The notes: generated by a model from the sequence alone, not told the origin. DNA of 64,000 bases from Oncomelania hupensis (GCA_036898135.1 CM072513.1:72810438-72874437), one strand, 5' to 3'; shown: positions 24,799 to 36,607, counted from the first letter of the stretch. A program made the numbers and translations.

Positions 24799-25033
24799 TT
24801 TTATAGGCCTATTTTGTTGACGAAAGAAGGAAAACAGCTGCTTGAATTATGCCCCCTTACGGATATTCCCGCACAGCCCAAAAATAGCCTTGGTTAAGTA
24901 ACAATGTGTGGACACTCGCTCATGAATAGCGATCTGCTAAACGATGGTTAACGATACCATTGTTGGTTACAAAACCAATGTTGGTAACGTTAACCATCGC
25001 CTATAATTTAACGGGTCATGAATACCACCCCTG

Positions 25034-26230
25034 GTGTTGTTATATGATCGAGGATTGTGCAAACCGCGTAGCTGAGATTAGCCGAGGCTTACTGCTTGCC
25101 TCTCGCTTTGTGGGAGGTTACTTGCATTGCGAGGGTCAGCTAAGCAGTGTGCTTTCGATTAGTACATCTGGGCAAGTTTTACGTTTAAGAGTAGAGTATT
25201 GGCAATAAAGGTTGAGACTTATAGCCGATTCTTATTACGTTTGTCTATTATTAGTGAGAGGTTCTCGGCGAGTCTCAGGTACGCTGTGTGAATCGAGGAA
25301 CATGATGAGCGCATGATTTGATGAGGCAGATAGAAGACGGGGGATGTGGATGGGTGAATACAGTGAATGAATGGCTGGAAAGGGGAAGCGAGTTTTCTGA
25401 TGCGGATGGTTGAAGATGTCTGTCATGAACACAACGAATGCACTTTAAGATGCGGATGGCTGAATATATCATATGGCAGACGTAAAGGTATGCCAATGCG
25501 TATACGAATACTTGTTATTATAACTCTACTTATCTCAACAGATGGATTCCCATTCTTCTGCTTATATAAAAACAGCATGAAAAAATTCGCTAAACAACAA
25601 CATAAAAACATAGAAATCCTCTCAACAGAGGGATTCCGTTGTGTACCAATATATAGGCCTAAATATACAATGAAAAAAAATATCGCTAAACCAAATATAT
25701 ACGTACATAGACACAAGTGTGATGTACACACATTTTACGCACACAAAAGACCATTGCACATTGCACTGTATCGTAAACACAGTACAATCATTGTATATTG
25801 TGATGGTAGGAGTTACGTTTTCCGTTATATAATATTATGGGGTAATGAATGGTGAAATTAAGATGGAGGATGATAACGACAACAAGTCTAGGTAAATAAG
25901 GGAGATGAGCCAGTATAAATACACAGTACAAATGGTTGCGCATCTAAGAGGATGTTCGAGCCAGATTAATCATAATGTTTGGCAGCTCTGTTCGAGAGTT
26001 GCTGTTGTTTATATTTGTTTAGCACGAAGTTTCTGCATCAATGGAGGGAAATATTTACAACTATCCAACAAGTTGGAATAAAGGTTATAATTGTATAGCA
26101 TTTAATGAGTTCGTTGTTTAATTTCATAATTTCTGCCGAGAAGGTAAGTATTTTTTTATGATTTAAAACAAGGAAATTGATGTGTTTAAATGTATGTGTG
26201 TAATGCTTTGCGCGTTAATTCGTTCTCATT

Positions 26231-26234
<4 letters not shown>
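25034..26234. other. No gene recognised; one 162-codon frame
   Basis: A plus-strand ATG frame at 25367-25855 (162 codons) has no domain I recognise and an AT-driven Lys/Ile/Tyr-rich composition. It includes a local near-duplication (GATGCGGATGG at 25400 and 25451). I do not call it a gene. Confidence 0.4.
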
Positions 26235-26305
<71 letters not shown>

Positions 26306-26325
26306 TATCACTATCATCATTATCA

Positions 26326-26356
<31 letters not shown>

Positions 26357-26446
26357 CTTCTTCTTCTTCTTCTTCTTCTTCTTCTTCTTCTTCTTCTTCT
26401 TCTTCTTCTTCTACTTCGTCTTCTTCTACTACTACTACTACTACTA

Positions 26447-26501
<55 letters not shown>

Positions 26502-26563
26502 TCTTCTTCTTCTTCTTCTCTTCTTCTTCTTCTTTTTCTTCTTCTTCTTTTTTTCTCTTCAAT
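26235..26563. repeat. Compound trinucleotide microsatellite
   Basis: Successive blocks of (ATC)n, (GTT)n, (CTT)n, (ACT)n and again (CTT)n over about 330 bp, changing from one triplet to the next with few irregular bases. Confidence 0.95.
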
Positions 26564-27190
26564 TTTTTCTTCCCCCACCTATTAGTTTTTATTCCGGTTA
26601 AAATTATTACTCATAGTCCTCTTTTTTTTCTTTTTTTTGAAAATCTACTACTTCTTCCTTTTTAGTAACATTTCTTATATTTTTTTCTGTTGTTCTTTCT
26701 TCTTAATCTTGCATGCTTGTTTATTTTTCCATTTTGCGTGATGTCTAAAAAAAAAAAAGGTTTTGTCCAAAAAATGTGCCAGATTTACAGCTTGGGAATG
26801 GAGCATTTTTTTAACGGTTTCTCTCCCAGTTATATACCAAGATGCTGATGATGAAGTTGACTTTCTTCGATAAGGCTAATACATTTGGCAGACTTTTATT
26901 ATCAAAAAGGCACTGGCATAGCTTATTTCAAAGGTTCTTTGGGGGGGGAGGGGAGAGAGGGTTTGGGGAGGAGGGTTGAGGGTTGAAGAGATTTGTTAAC
27001 ATATAAGGCTTCGTCGTTGTCGTCATCATCATCATCAACATCATCATCGTCGTCATCAGCAGCTGCTGCTGCTACAACAAGACGAAAGAAAGATAAAGGA
27101 GGCGAGAGAAGAGAGAGAGAGAGCGAGAGAGAGAGAGAGAGAGGATACATGGAGTGAGGAAGGGAGAGAAAGAGATGGTAGTTGGGAGTG
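26564..27190. other. Low-complexity, no gene
   Basis: T-rich tracts, a short (ATC)n stretch (27023-27057) and a (GA)n tract (27110-27142). No coding signal. Confidence 0.6.
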
Positions 27191-27262
27191 GAGAAGAAGA
27201 AGAAGAAGAAGAAGAAGAAGAAGAAGAAGAAGAAGAAGAAGAAGAAGAAGAAGAAGAAGAAG
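27191..27262. repeat. (GAA)n microsatellite
   Basis: About 72 bp of GAA triplets. The CTT strand faces the CTT-rich compound array about 0.7 kb upstream. Confidence 0.95.
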
Positions 27263-30200
27263 GTAATAGTAATATGGATGATGGAAATGTTCTGAGCATC
27301 GCATACACCGAAACTTCCAAGCTATTGTGCCGTTATTGACGATGTTGATGCTGCTGTATGTTGTGAAATATTTGCGGCCAATGAGATTATAATTTTGCTG
27401 GTGCTACCAGTCTAATGTGGGGCACGATAACGTGAAGACCACAGGCACTCCTTCGGGAAAGGTGGGCGTGGTGGTACCAGGGCAGTGCAAGGCCGAACTA
27501 GCGGAGCCAGCTAGGATTGCAACTGAAATCTACCTTTGGGTTGATCCGGAAAGTTTGATGGAGCACAGAGCCGAAATGGCAGGCGAAAAACTGTGTTCGA
27601 TTGCAAAGAATGTCCGCCTCAACGTTAGACAACTCAAACGCAACATGTGGGCAAGCTGGCCAAAGTTGCTTCTGATCACGATCTATTGTGCCACATTGGA
27701 ATGGGAAGAGAGATCGTTTTAAAATTGGAGACCCGTTGTTTAGCGGTAATGACCGGAGGTCACGGTGACAGACTAATCAATACAACGTGGGGATATGGGT
27801 ACGGTGGCTTGAGGGATGAGGAGGGAATAAAAATTGAGAAATATATTTTATAAAATGACAACAACAACAAATTATTCAACTCTCTCAGAGGAAAGAGGGA
27901 GGATGGAGTTGCCTTGCAAATCAAAACAATCGTGTGGGGCAGATTTTTGCGAATTTATCTGTCACTCACATAAGTTAGCAGGCAAAATTCATTATTACTG
28001 TGTCGCCGCAGTGGCTTTTAAAAAAAAGGAATTTGACTGTTCTGTCAATAGGGCAGAGATTGATGACGGGCTCAAATAAACACACACATATATACATCTA
28101 TAGGTGAATGATGATCACATCGGTTGTCCTGCGGCCATTTGGCAAAATGCTTCATGCAGTACATTTAGCGTCTTTTGAGTGACCTGTCGAGTTAGATCGA
28201 CCCTGATTTCGTCCATCGCCTTGAGCAGCTCTGTGAGCTGTATACAAGACTAATACCTGTCTTTATAACGCTGGTGGAAACGGCGGTGGGATATTTGCAA
28301 AATTTAAGATCCGTTCAGCGAAAGTAGCTTACGATCCGTTTAAAGGAAAGGTCGAGTGCGGGCGGCAGCACGCCGAAGGAATAAACACGATATTGCATCG
28401 GCAACGCCTAGCAGGGTGTAAACAACAATAACAAAACAACAACAACAACAACGAAAACAACAACACAGTTGATTCGCTAAGCTGCTAAAACAAAACTACC
28501 GATTGGAAAATTGCGAGACAACAATAATTGTTTAGCAAAGAAAAAAAAAGAGATGGAAATTGCATTGTTGGAAGCATTTAATGCCGCTGGAGGAAACGGA
28601 AATCGTGAGGTGGGAGTGGTGAGGGAGGTGGGTGCTTGGGGATGATCGGAAAGAGAGAGAGAAAGAGAGAGAGGGTGTGTGTGTTTGTGTGAGTGATTGA
28701 GAAGAGAAAAAAAAACCGTCCATAAAGGCCATTAAAGTAGGTACCGAGGGTTGTATTTATTTAAAGCAACGTGTAAAGAATAACACGAATACACAGAATA
28801 CAGAAGATTCGTACGAGGATACAATAACACGACGATTTACTGTCCCCATTTGTACACATGGACATTTGACGTTTAATAAGAACCTACTAATGAGTACACT
28901 ATTATGGTTAGTGAGTATCGACTTATGAGATGGGACTAACATAATGAAGCGGCCATCTGCTATGGCGTGGCATTTGGGTGATCTTGCCTTCCGGGACTCA
29001 TATGAAGTATTTGAGACACGTTTATCAGTATTCCTAGCGTTCCTTCGAATCAGTAGCCTACGTCAATGGAATTTTAGGACTGTTTCTTATATATTCACCC
29101 ATCCCCACCGCTATCCCAGCTATCCACCCACTATCTGTCCTCCCTCACCCACCACACCTCTCATCTGCCCTTCCCTCCCGTCCTTCTTCCCTCTCCATTC
29201 TCTTCCCTTCCCTCTCTTCTTCCAGCTTCCAGAACCTTCTTGCCAATCTCGATTTCTTCCATTTAAGTTTTCAGGTTTAAACGCTTGTGTCAGTCAGCTG
29301 GGTAACAACCTAGATCGGACCGGTTTACTTGCAATTTAACGTTACTTACTCAACTGCGTATGTCCCTTGAGTCTAGGGCCACTTTTAAACGTTTACTCGC
29401 AAACGACGCTGGAAGAAAATTAATCAGATGCTAATTAAGAAGCACGCTTTTTTGTGTGGGTGGGGGGGGGGGAAGAGGGGGGAGGAGAATGAGGGAGGGG
29501 AGTCTCTGTCCGTCTTCTCATTCTTTCGTTAACCTTAGAAAATGTACGGGCTCTTGCACGTCGCTTTCAGCACTTTTTTGCTCCGCCCAACCGCAATGAT
29601 TAAGATGCATTGGTTGGTTTTAACATAAATGTATTCAGCAAACCAGATAATAGTTCAAGACAAAACGTCAGGGCGCACAGAAGCACACAGCTTAAATGAG
29701 CGCTACTCAAATAATAAATGTCGTATCAAAATATCACTGGCGGACGATAGCAAACAACAGACAAAACTTTTGATATAATTTTTTTATTAAAAATAAAGCA
29801 AATCAGAAATTAAAAAAAATAAATAGATGAACTGAATACAACAATACTGACAAAAACCAACGACTGAGAAGTTATCAGACATAATCTAGTTTAAGTATCG
29901 CAAACTTAACAGATTTTCGCAAGCAAGGTAAAAAAGAAAAGGCGTGCGCAAGAGAGCTATTCCTTCAGAAAATAAATGTACAGATGTGCGTAGAAGATCA
30001 CAGTTAGAAAGCAAGGCGTGAAGAAAGTGGTTGAAGACAAGAGTGATGCAGTCAGAAGCACTTACATGAAAGTAAGAATGTTGAAAACGTGTTGGTTATT
30101 TTCTTTCAAGGATAAATCTGCATTTCTAAAGGGTAGAGTAGCAACTTCCCTGAGGGTGGGATCAAGTAGGTAGTTTGAGTACGGGCTTCGTCAAACAAAG

Positions 30201-30309
30201 GACAAAAAAGCAGGAAGTGTTCAAATGTTTCAGCCGGGTGTCCGCAACGACAAACCAGATCGTTTATAAAATGGCGACGATACATTTCTTAGTTAAGGTT
30301 GCTTACACC
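27263..30309. other. About 3 kb without a recognisable gene
   Basis: Short frames only. The 101-codon frame at 27417-27722 and the 131-codon frame at 28944-29339 have no recognised domain, and the latter is driven by a CT/CC-rich tract at 29095-29235. A G-rich run lies at 29460-29500. Nothing else is supported. Confidence 0.45.
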
Positions 30310-32131
30310 TGTCTGCATTGGATAATTTGTTGTTGTTGTCGTGCACCGCGATAATAAAACGGCCGGACCGCAGGGTTATCTTATGTTATTATGTTATGTT
30401 ATGTTATTAGTTTATAGTCCCCTCTCTTCCCATTAAGGATTTTCAGAGAGGAGACTGTCTTAGGGTTATCTTTGGAGAGATGTTGTTTAAATAGGCTGAC
30501 TGACGGATCGACTTCAATTTCTTCGGGGAACTCATTCCACATGATAGTGGAAGAGGGGAGGAAGGAGCTTTTGTAAATTTCAATTTTGTGTGCGGGGACT
30601 TTTACGTTCAAAAGGCATTCAGTGGTGGTAAGGATTAACTGACGAGACGAGCGGCAGGACCAAGTCAGAGAGGTACTCAGGACAGCGCTCATTGACCATT
30701 GTAGGGAAGGTAAGTAGTTTGTTTCGCCTACGTCTTTCTTTCAATGGGCAGAGCCCTAATTCCCTGTATACAAAGATTTATGGCTAGTTCCCTTTACTAC
30801 AGTTATTCTAATCCCTTCCAGGTGAAGTTTTTCAAGTGAGTAGCTTGAGTGTCAGTACAATTGTCCCATATTACATCGACGTAATCAAAATGAGGTACAA
30901 TGAAAGACTTATAAATGGTCCAGAGGGCTTTTCTGCACAGTTTTTATTTGTATAAACGTAAGCATGCAAATAGAGTTACCTTCTTAATTATGTTATTGAT
31001 GTGTATATCCCACTTACAATTGTTTTGCAATGTCAGGCCTAGATGTTTATGATAATCAGTTTCAGATAAAGTCGTGCTGTTAAATGTCAGAGAATTGTTT
31101 GGCAATGTGTCATGTATGAAGGTTAAGAGTTCGGGTTTTGTTTGTTGAAATTTACTTTAAATTGTTTTAGCCCCATAACTAATTTTCTCTAGGTCTGAGT
31201 TTAGAATTTCAGCTCGAATGGCAAGGTTTTTCAGGGTTAGAAACCTGCTAGTGTCGTCAGCAAAAATTTCGATGATGGATTCAATGTTTACAACAGTATT
31301 ATTAATGTATACGAGAAGTAATAAAGGTCCAAGACAGACCTTACAGGTACGCCTGCGAAGATGGGTAAGTAGGTTGACTTACCACCTTAAAATAGCGACG
31401 GCTTGTTTACCGTTGTTAGGGTAATCAACACAAAATTGCAGAAGTTTGCCTTGTATACCTATTTCTGCTAGTTTAATAATCCCTTGCGCCATGCTCTAAC
31501 AAAAGCTTTAGTTATATGGAAATAAATTGATTGGTTGGTTGTCCAGTTGTTATAGGCCAGGAATATCTCCTTATAAATAAAAAAAAATAGTTAATTAATA
31601 TTAGAATCGCCATGTATAAATCCAGACTCAAGATTGAGTGAAAATATTTTATTGAAAATATTGTTATTGTTCAAAACTGAATACAAATGGATATGGATAC
31701 AACGTTCAAGGATTTTTCCGATGCAGCTTAAAAGTGAGATAGGACGGTAGTTAGTACATGATTCATTGGGACCTTTTTATTGAATTGGCGTGATATGTGC
31801 TGTTTTCGAAGTTTCTGGTAACAGTCCTTCTGACAAAGAGCGGTTACAAAGTAGACTTAACGGTTCAGAAATTACATCAGCCGCAGCTATCGGTAATTTG
31901 AAAGGAATTTTATCTGGGCCGACAGCTTTAGTTGGGTTTAGATTTTTTTATAACTTTGGCTACTTCTGATAGGGTAATTATAATTTCATTACGTTCATTT
32001 TCTAGGTAAGGGAATTCAGGAGGGTTTTCATCAGGTGTTTCTAAGATTGATTGTTGTATAAAATATTCATTAAAAGCATTTGCTTTTTCCTCATTGGTAT
32101 TACATGGTTTCCCGTTGAATAGGATTGGTGC
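30310..32131 (-). pseudogene. CR1-like LINE: reverse transcriptase and C-terminal part
   Basis: Read on the minus strand from 32131 down, broken frames show NAFNEYF, then VGPDKIPFKL, then NYRPISLLSCIGKILER. A GPLLLLVYIN stretch follows (in place of the usual GSVLGPLLF.LYIND), then the catalytic motif C FADDTS (31254-31265) and HKHLGLTL. The last open frame (30692-30399) has the CR1/Rex-type end IMWNEFPEEIEVDPSVSLFK, about 30 residues before the stop. The 3' tail is ATAACAT repeats followed by CAA repeats at 30310-30400. Many stops and frameshifts show it is dead. Its 5' half continues at 33097-34250 beyond the inserted THAP element. Confidence 0.85.
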
Positions 32132-33096
32132 TATTCACAACTTTCCGGCACCTCTCATAAAAACTCGTGGGTATCGCCATTATAAATCAAACCGAGGTTA
32201 GAATGAAACCAAGTTCCGGTCTGGATTGTTTTGCTTTTCTCAAAGCTTGATGCATGACTTTTAAATATGGCAAATTGCCGAAAACGACGATTGTTAGAGC
32301 CAGAAAACGATTGGGATAAGTATAAAAACGGTGGAGGAAGTACATGCTCAGTGAAAGGATGCAAAAACAATCGTAGAGGCCTGTATTTGTGGCGACTTCG
32401 GAGGTGCGTTGATCACTACCCAATGGTTCATGGAGAGTGCGTATGTCAGGAGCCCTACAAACTGCACACCCCTTCAAATAGTGACCAGATAAGAGAGTGG
32501 CTGTCAAAACTACATTTAAAACGTCCACCGAAGACAATTTTTGTCTGTTCCTTTCATTTTACTGACCGAGAGCCCACCATTCAAAATCCATCTCCCCAGC
32601 TGTTTCTTGGTTACGACAGCAAAGTGAAGATCGGCAGAAAGCCACCACGAAAACGCCAGTCGTCAGATGGAAGAGCTAGCGATACAACGATTAAAGAACG
32701 ATCATTGACAGAAAGTGAAACAGGACCTGAAGACTCTTGTAGTTTTCCATAGCTTCGCCGTCGCAACCTTCACAAAACACGAAGTAGTTGACTATGTGAG
32801 GGTACGATACCGGTGGCCAGTGACACATGTTGTCTTCCCACTGTAAACTTGACTGTCACAACTGGGACTTCAAATCCATCAGGCATTCTCTGCAACACTT
32901 TTTTTTATGCTCCCACCAACGCTTTCTCATGTGATTCGACATATTCTTGAATATTTGGAAATAACTCACTCAAAACACTCGGATAAACAATACGCGGAGA
33001 AAGAAACCGGAAGTATGTTTCACGGTAACGGAAAGAGTTACCCCTCTTACATGGGGGATTCCCGTTGGTGCATAGGATAGCAGAAAAGTGTGAATA
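32132..33096 (+). mobile_element. THAP-type DNA element, longest copy, inserted in a LINE
   Basis: The ends are TATTCACA (32132) and TGTGAATA (33096), with an imperfect inverted repeat reaching about 20 bp. Compared with the two copies at 1857 and 5578, it keeps a 289-bp coding block, a block of about 115 bp (32831-32945) and a small block near 33020-33050. It lacks the nested SINE-E and so shows the empty site. LINE coding sequence resumes on both sides. No transposase catalytic domain is present; this may itself be a shortened copy with only the DNA-binding exon. Confidence 0.75.
32267..32752 (+). CDS. THAP zinc-finger domain protein (161 aa), element-encoded
   Basis: An intact ATG-to-stop frame. 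The C2CH THAP pattern is present: CSVKGC (C-x4-C) at about residues 27-32, REWLSKLHLK in the middle, and VCSFHF (C-x2-H) at about 92-97, followed by a basic tail (KIGRKPPRKRQSSDGR). THAP domains bind DNA and are found in P-element-type transposases and in host genes derived from them. The frame lies inside the terminal repeats of a mobile element and ends only about 55 residues after the finger, so a DNA-binding-only product or the first exon of a longer transposase is likely. Expression is unknown. The N-terminal extension before the first cysteine is longer than usual for a THAP protein. Confidence 0.7.
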   Translation: MANCRKRRLLEPENDWDKYKNGGGSTCSVKGCKNNRRGLYLWRLRRCVDHYPMVHGECVCQEPYKLHTPSNSDQIREWLSKLHLKRPPKTIFVCSFHFTDREPTIQNPSPQLFLGYDSKVKIGRKPPRKRQSSDGRASDTTIKERSLTESETGPEDSCSFP

Positions 33097-34250
33097 CTAT
33101 CGGATAGGCCATTTTTGTTCATACAAGTTTTTAACTAATTTTCACCAAGTTTTGATTCCAAACTGTGTAAGGTCAGATGCCTTCTGGTCTAATTCGTTTA
33201 AGAATTCTAATTTTCTTTGTTTAATCATATGCGTCGCTTTGTATCTAAATTGTGGATATACTTTCCAATCGTTGGTTATATAGCTTTGTTTGGCATGTTT
33301 AAATTATATATATATATATATATCTTCTCTTAAGGGCGTGGCGGATTTTATTAGTTAACCAGGCAGCATCTCTGCTACATATAGTGACAGCTTTCACAGG
33401 CATATATTTACGGGCTGTATTAAAGAAGGATGCTGCAAAATCTTCGGCACATTCATGTATGTTCTCTGTTGTGATCTTTTCGTGCCAATCTATTTCGGAT
33501 TCATAGTACAGAATTGGTCAGAGTCTAGTTTATTATATAATAGTTCTTGTATAGGAATAGCTAGTGTTGATATTGTTGATGACTGCAACTCATGGTACAC
33601 AATGGTCACTGCAAATTTCAGGAAGTACTTCTACGTTTTTAACTAAATGGGTGCTCTGTGTCATTACTAAGTCAATACAGGTGCTAGTGGTTTCAGTTAT
33701 CCTTGTGTCTGAGTTAATGAGCAGATTTAAATTAAGGATATCTAACAGGTGTGTAGAGGGAGAGTTGAAGTCGTCAAGGAAGTCGTCTAATATTATGAAT
33801 TTATAACCTGTGTTGTTGGCTTTCCGAAAGCTTTCTTTAACTAACTTCCAGTACTTAACAGGTAGGCATGATTGACAATAAAAGAATATTATTAGTAATG
33901 GTTCATTGTTAAGCTGGGGTTCTATCCAGATTGTTTCTAAGTTAGTTACATAGATGTCTGGTCTAGGTTTACGAACGAAATGACATTTAACATAACTAGC
34001 GACGCCACCCCAACCCTGGGTGACTCTGTCTAATCTAAGTGGGGAATAGATATTCTGCAGGTCAGTTTCAGTACTTGTTTGGGAAGGATTAAACAAAGTG
34101 TCAGAACAAGTAATGATGTCACACTTGTGACTTTCAGCTTCAATTAAATTTTTACGTCGTGGAAAACTTTTAGAGTTCAGATGAATAATTTTGAGTTCAT
34201 GATATGGGTTAGGCCCTAGATTGAGTTCTAAATCTCAACAGACCAGCAAA
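33097..34250 (-). pseudogene. CR1-like LINE: endonuclease part
   Basis: On the minus strand from about 34230, KIIHLNSKSF and LIEAESHKCDIITCSDT resemble the first blocks of APE-type endonucleases. GWGGVASYVK, LETIWIEP and LDDFN (in place of GDFN, about 33785) follow in one open frame (34096-33590). The expected late SDH motif is present as CSDHC at about 33595. Downstream, RYKATHMIKQRKLEFLNELD fits the linker before the reverse transcriptase. The retained order and orientation match the 3' half at 30310-32131. Confidence 0.85.
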
Positions 34251-35333
34251 AATAGCACAGCTAAAGCAAGCAGACAGTTTAAAGAGGATAAACGTTGTGT
34301 TTCAGTAATTGGTGGTAAGTCCTACATGGCTGAGAACTGGGCGTAATGTTAGTAAATACAGTACTGTTGCAGAAGAAAAAAAATTAACAAGGATAAAGAT
34401 ATACCTCTTGGGTAAAAATTAAACAGGAAAATGAGGAAAGCCTTAACATCAAACTTCTTATGAAATATCTTACTACTGCAACTGACCGCTTGAGAGTAAA
34501 AGTATCCAACCCTGGCTCTGTAGGTACTGATGTCGCATCAGTAAAGGCCCCGCCACACTTGTGTTACACACCCGGCCACGCTTGTGTTACTTGTGTCCTT
34601 AGGTATTTCCTTGCGTGTACTGGCTAACGTAACATGTCAAGGATAGCGCTTGTTTGATTTTTTTCTGCAAAAATACCTAAGCCCGTCTCACGAGGACCAA
34701 TCAGAAGCGAGAATGTGAAGTCACAAATTTAGAGGACAACCTGAACTCCTCTCACACACATGATTTCACTCAATACATGTTGTCTGCTATACACGACTTG
34801 GCGAGCTAAAGCCAGTTAAATTTACTTGTTGCGTGTCGATTTTAGTAAAGTTGTTTCATATTATAGTCAAATCATGAAAGAGTACATTACATCGTCATGA
34901 AAAAGTGCCTTGTTGCAGAGAAAGTACAGCTACACACGTTTATAATGTCGAACTGGGCCGTGATAAACATGGCGCCACTAACTCCCACCCAATGCATCAG
35001 CCATAAAACGTAAGCCAAACGTGGCCACTAAACTTCTAAGGTGTGGCCACGCGTAAAAATTCCGGCCAGCGAAAAATCTTATAACCCAATGCATAAGCCG
35101 TAAAACGTAAGCCAAATGTGGCACTTATTTTAAGGGTCGGGAGAACTTCAGCTGGTAGAGCAAAGACCGTTGGTGTTCCAGTTGCGAGTTCGATCCCCGA
35201 GGGCTTCGGTGGCTGTAAACAAGGGTATTTAAGCTGCTTCTGTTATCCCAATGGTTAGTTACGTCAGTGAATATATAGTTGGTTATAAAGTGTAGATTTC
35301 GGTTACAGTCTGTCCTAAGTGGAAGGACAGTTC
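34251..35333. other. No gene; tandem duplicate and a tRNA-like stretch
   Basis: A 105-bp-spaced duplication (CCCAATGCATMAGCC at 34988 and 35094) is visible. At 35145-35212 a tRNA-like sequence (CAGCTGGTAGAGC ... GAGTTCGATCCCCGAG) probably belongs to a further SINE rather than to a functional tRNA, because its acceptor ends do not pair well. Confidence 0.45.
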
Positions 35334-36438
35334 AGAGCATGGAATTACCCCTGTTTAAAAAAGAGGAAATACACCCCCCCCTAGGGGGGTCCGGGGACAT
35401 GCTCCCCCGTACAATTTTTAAAATATATATTAAAATCTGTGCAATCTGGTGCATTTTAGAGAGAAACTTAGCAGTTTAACCCCATAAAAATGTTGATCCT
35501 TTTTTTCCTTAAAAAAATAATTAAAAAAATATTTATTAACGTTTTCTTCAATACGATCTGATTATACAGGTTAAAACAAGGATTTTTCTTTCTCTGGTCA
35601 CCGAATTATAAAAAAGGTTGTATAGAGTTCAAAATAATTTGATTACACTTGACTGGAAATACATTTTAATGAATTTATTCATAAATAAAATAAAGAGCAT
35701 TTTAACAATATATCTATATACACAGTTTATGTGTGTGAATTCCAGTTTATTTTAAAAATGAGAGCAATGAACTCTGCTTCTTTTTTGTGGGGACTGGTGA
35801 CTGGCTGGCAGCATGAGCACAACCTGTTTCCACGAAAGGTGATTGGATCTGGCTGGTTGATGGTTCAAGATCTAGATTTGTTGATTCCACAGGGCAAAGC
35901 AGGAAGATGACACTGCAAGAGATTTCTGATGCTTTTGCCTTGCTCTCTCATTTGCAGACTCAATAGTTTCTGTTGCCTTTCTTTTGGATGGTGTTTTTTT
36001 TAAGTGTAACGTTGAGCTCTTCTGCTTTCTTGCTCTTTGTCTCCCGGTTTTTCTCCTTTCTCTCCTCATTCACTCTCCAGGCTGCATTGCTGTAGCTTTC
36101 TAATGTGAAATGAAAGCAGTTCTTCTCCGACTTTTACTTCTAACCAAGCCCACCTCCACCCATTTCTAGCAGTGTCATCCACGAAAACCTCACCACGATT
36201 CACAATTCGCCTTTCCGCCATCTTTGACAACTAAAGCTACCCAGCTACACCAGTGTGAATCGCGCTTTTTGAGATCGGCAACCCGTTTAGAGATTCACTG
36301 GATCAGAACAAGAAAAAAATCGGTTAGCTGTCACACGTCCATACAGATTTTTTTTTCCGCGGAAACGTAAAAGATTTCCGCGAAAAGCAAGGCCCTGTAC
36401 CGCGGAAAATCGCGGAAACGCGGAGAATTCCATGCTCT
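35334..36438 (-). mobile_element. Unclassified DNA transposon, non-autonomous
   Basis: A perfect 13-bp terminal inverted repeat AGAGCATGGAATT (35334-35346 and 36426-36438). The right subterminal region (36350-36425) holds several TTTCCGCGG-type words. Near the left end, a GGGGGGTCCGGGGACATGC stretch is typical of a class of elements in invertebrate genomes, but I cannot name it. On the minus strand an ATG at 36221 starts MAERRIVNRGEVFVDDTAR, with a basic, charged continuation after a frameshift (36069-35872). No catalytic domain is seen and no flanking duplication is clear. Confidence 0.6.
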
Positions 36439-36607
36439 TAGGTAGAAGGTTCAAAAACCTTTTTCGAGATTCTCAGATCCCGAACCTAGGTTCATGAACA
36501 TTTTGCTTGTTGTTTTTTTTTTTTTTTTATCCAAAAGGTTCAGCAACCTAGGTTCGGGATCTGAGAATCTCAAAACAAAAGTTTTTAAACCTCTACGAAC
36601 CTTTCAA
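36439..36607. mobile_element. Foldback/MITE-like hairpin
   Basis: Perfect 27-bp inverted arms at 36466-36492 and 36545-36571, beginning GAGATTCTCAGATCCC, with weaker outer pairing (AGGTTCAAAAACC against its inverse). A T16 run lies in the loop. It lies directly against the preceding DNA transposon. Confidence 0.65.

Larger units (their letters stand above)
23952..25030. mobile_element. PIF/Harbinger-type DNA transposon, internally deleted
   Basis: A perfect 17-bp terminal inverted repeat starts GGGTGGTATTCATGACC (23952-23968 and 25014-25030), flanked by a 3-bp CTG on both sides (23949-23951 and 25031-25033). Three-base target duplications are the rule for PIF/Harbinger. Subterminal GTTGGTTAA/GTTAACCA words are repeated at both ends. 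Remnants of a transposase (plus strand) and of a Myb-like protein (minus strand) lie inside. Confidence 0.75.

Noticed and set aside
25367..25855. 162-codon plus-strand frame
   Set aside because: AT-driven composition, a local duplication inside, no recognisable domain and no splice or promoter context.
27417..27722. 101-codon plus-strand frame
   Set aside because: No domain recognised and no start codon of the ATG type in a good context; kept only as unexplained sequence.
35145..35212. Possible tRNA gene
   Set aside because: Internal promoter boxes are present but the acceptor arms do not pair well; more likely a SINE head.
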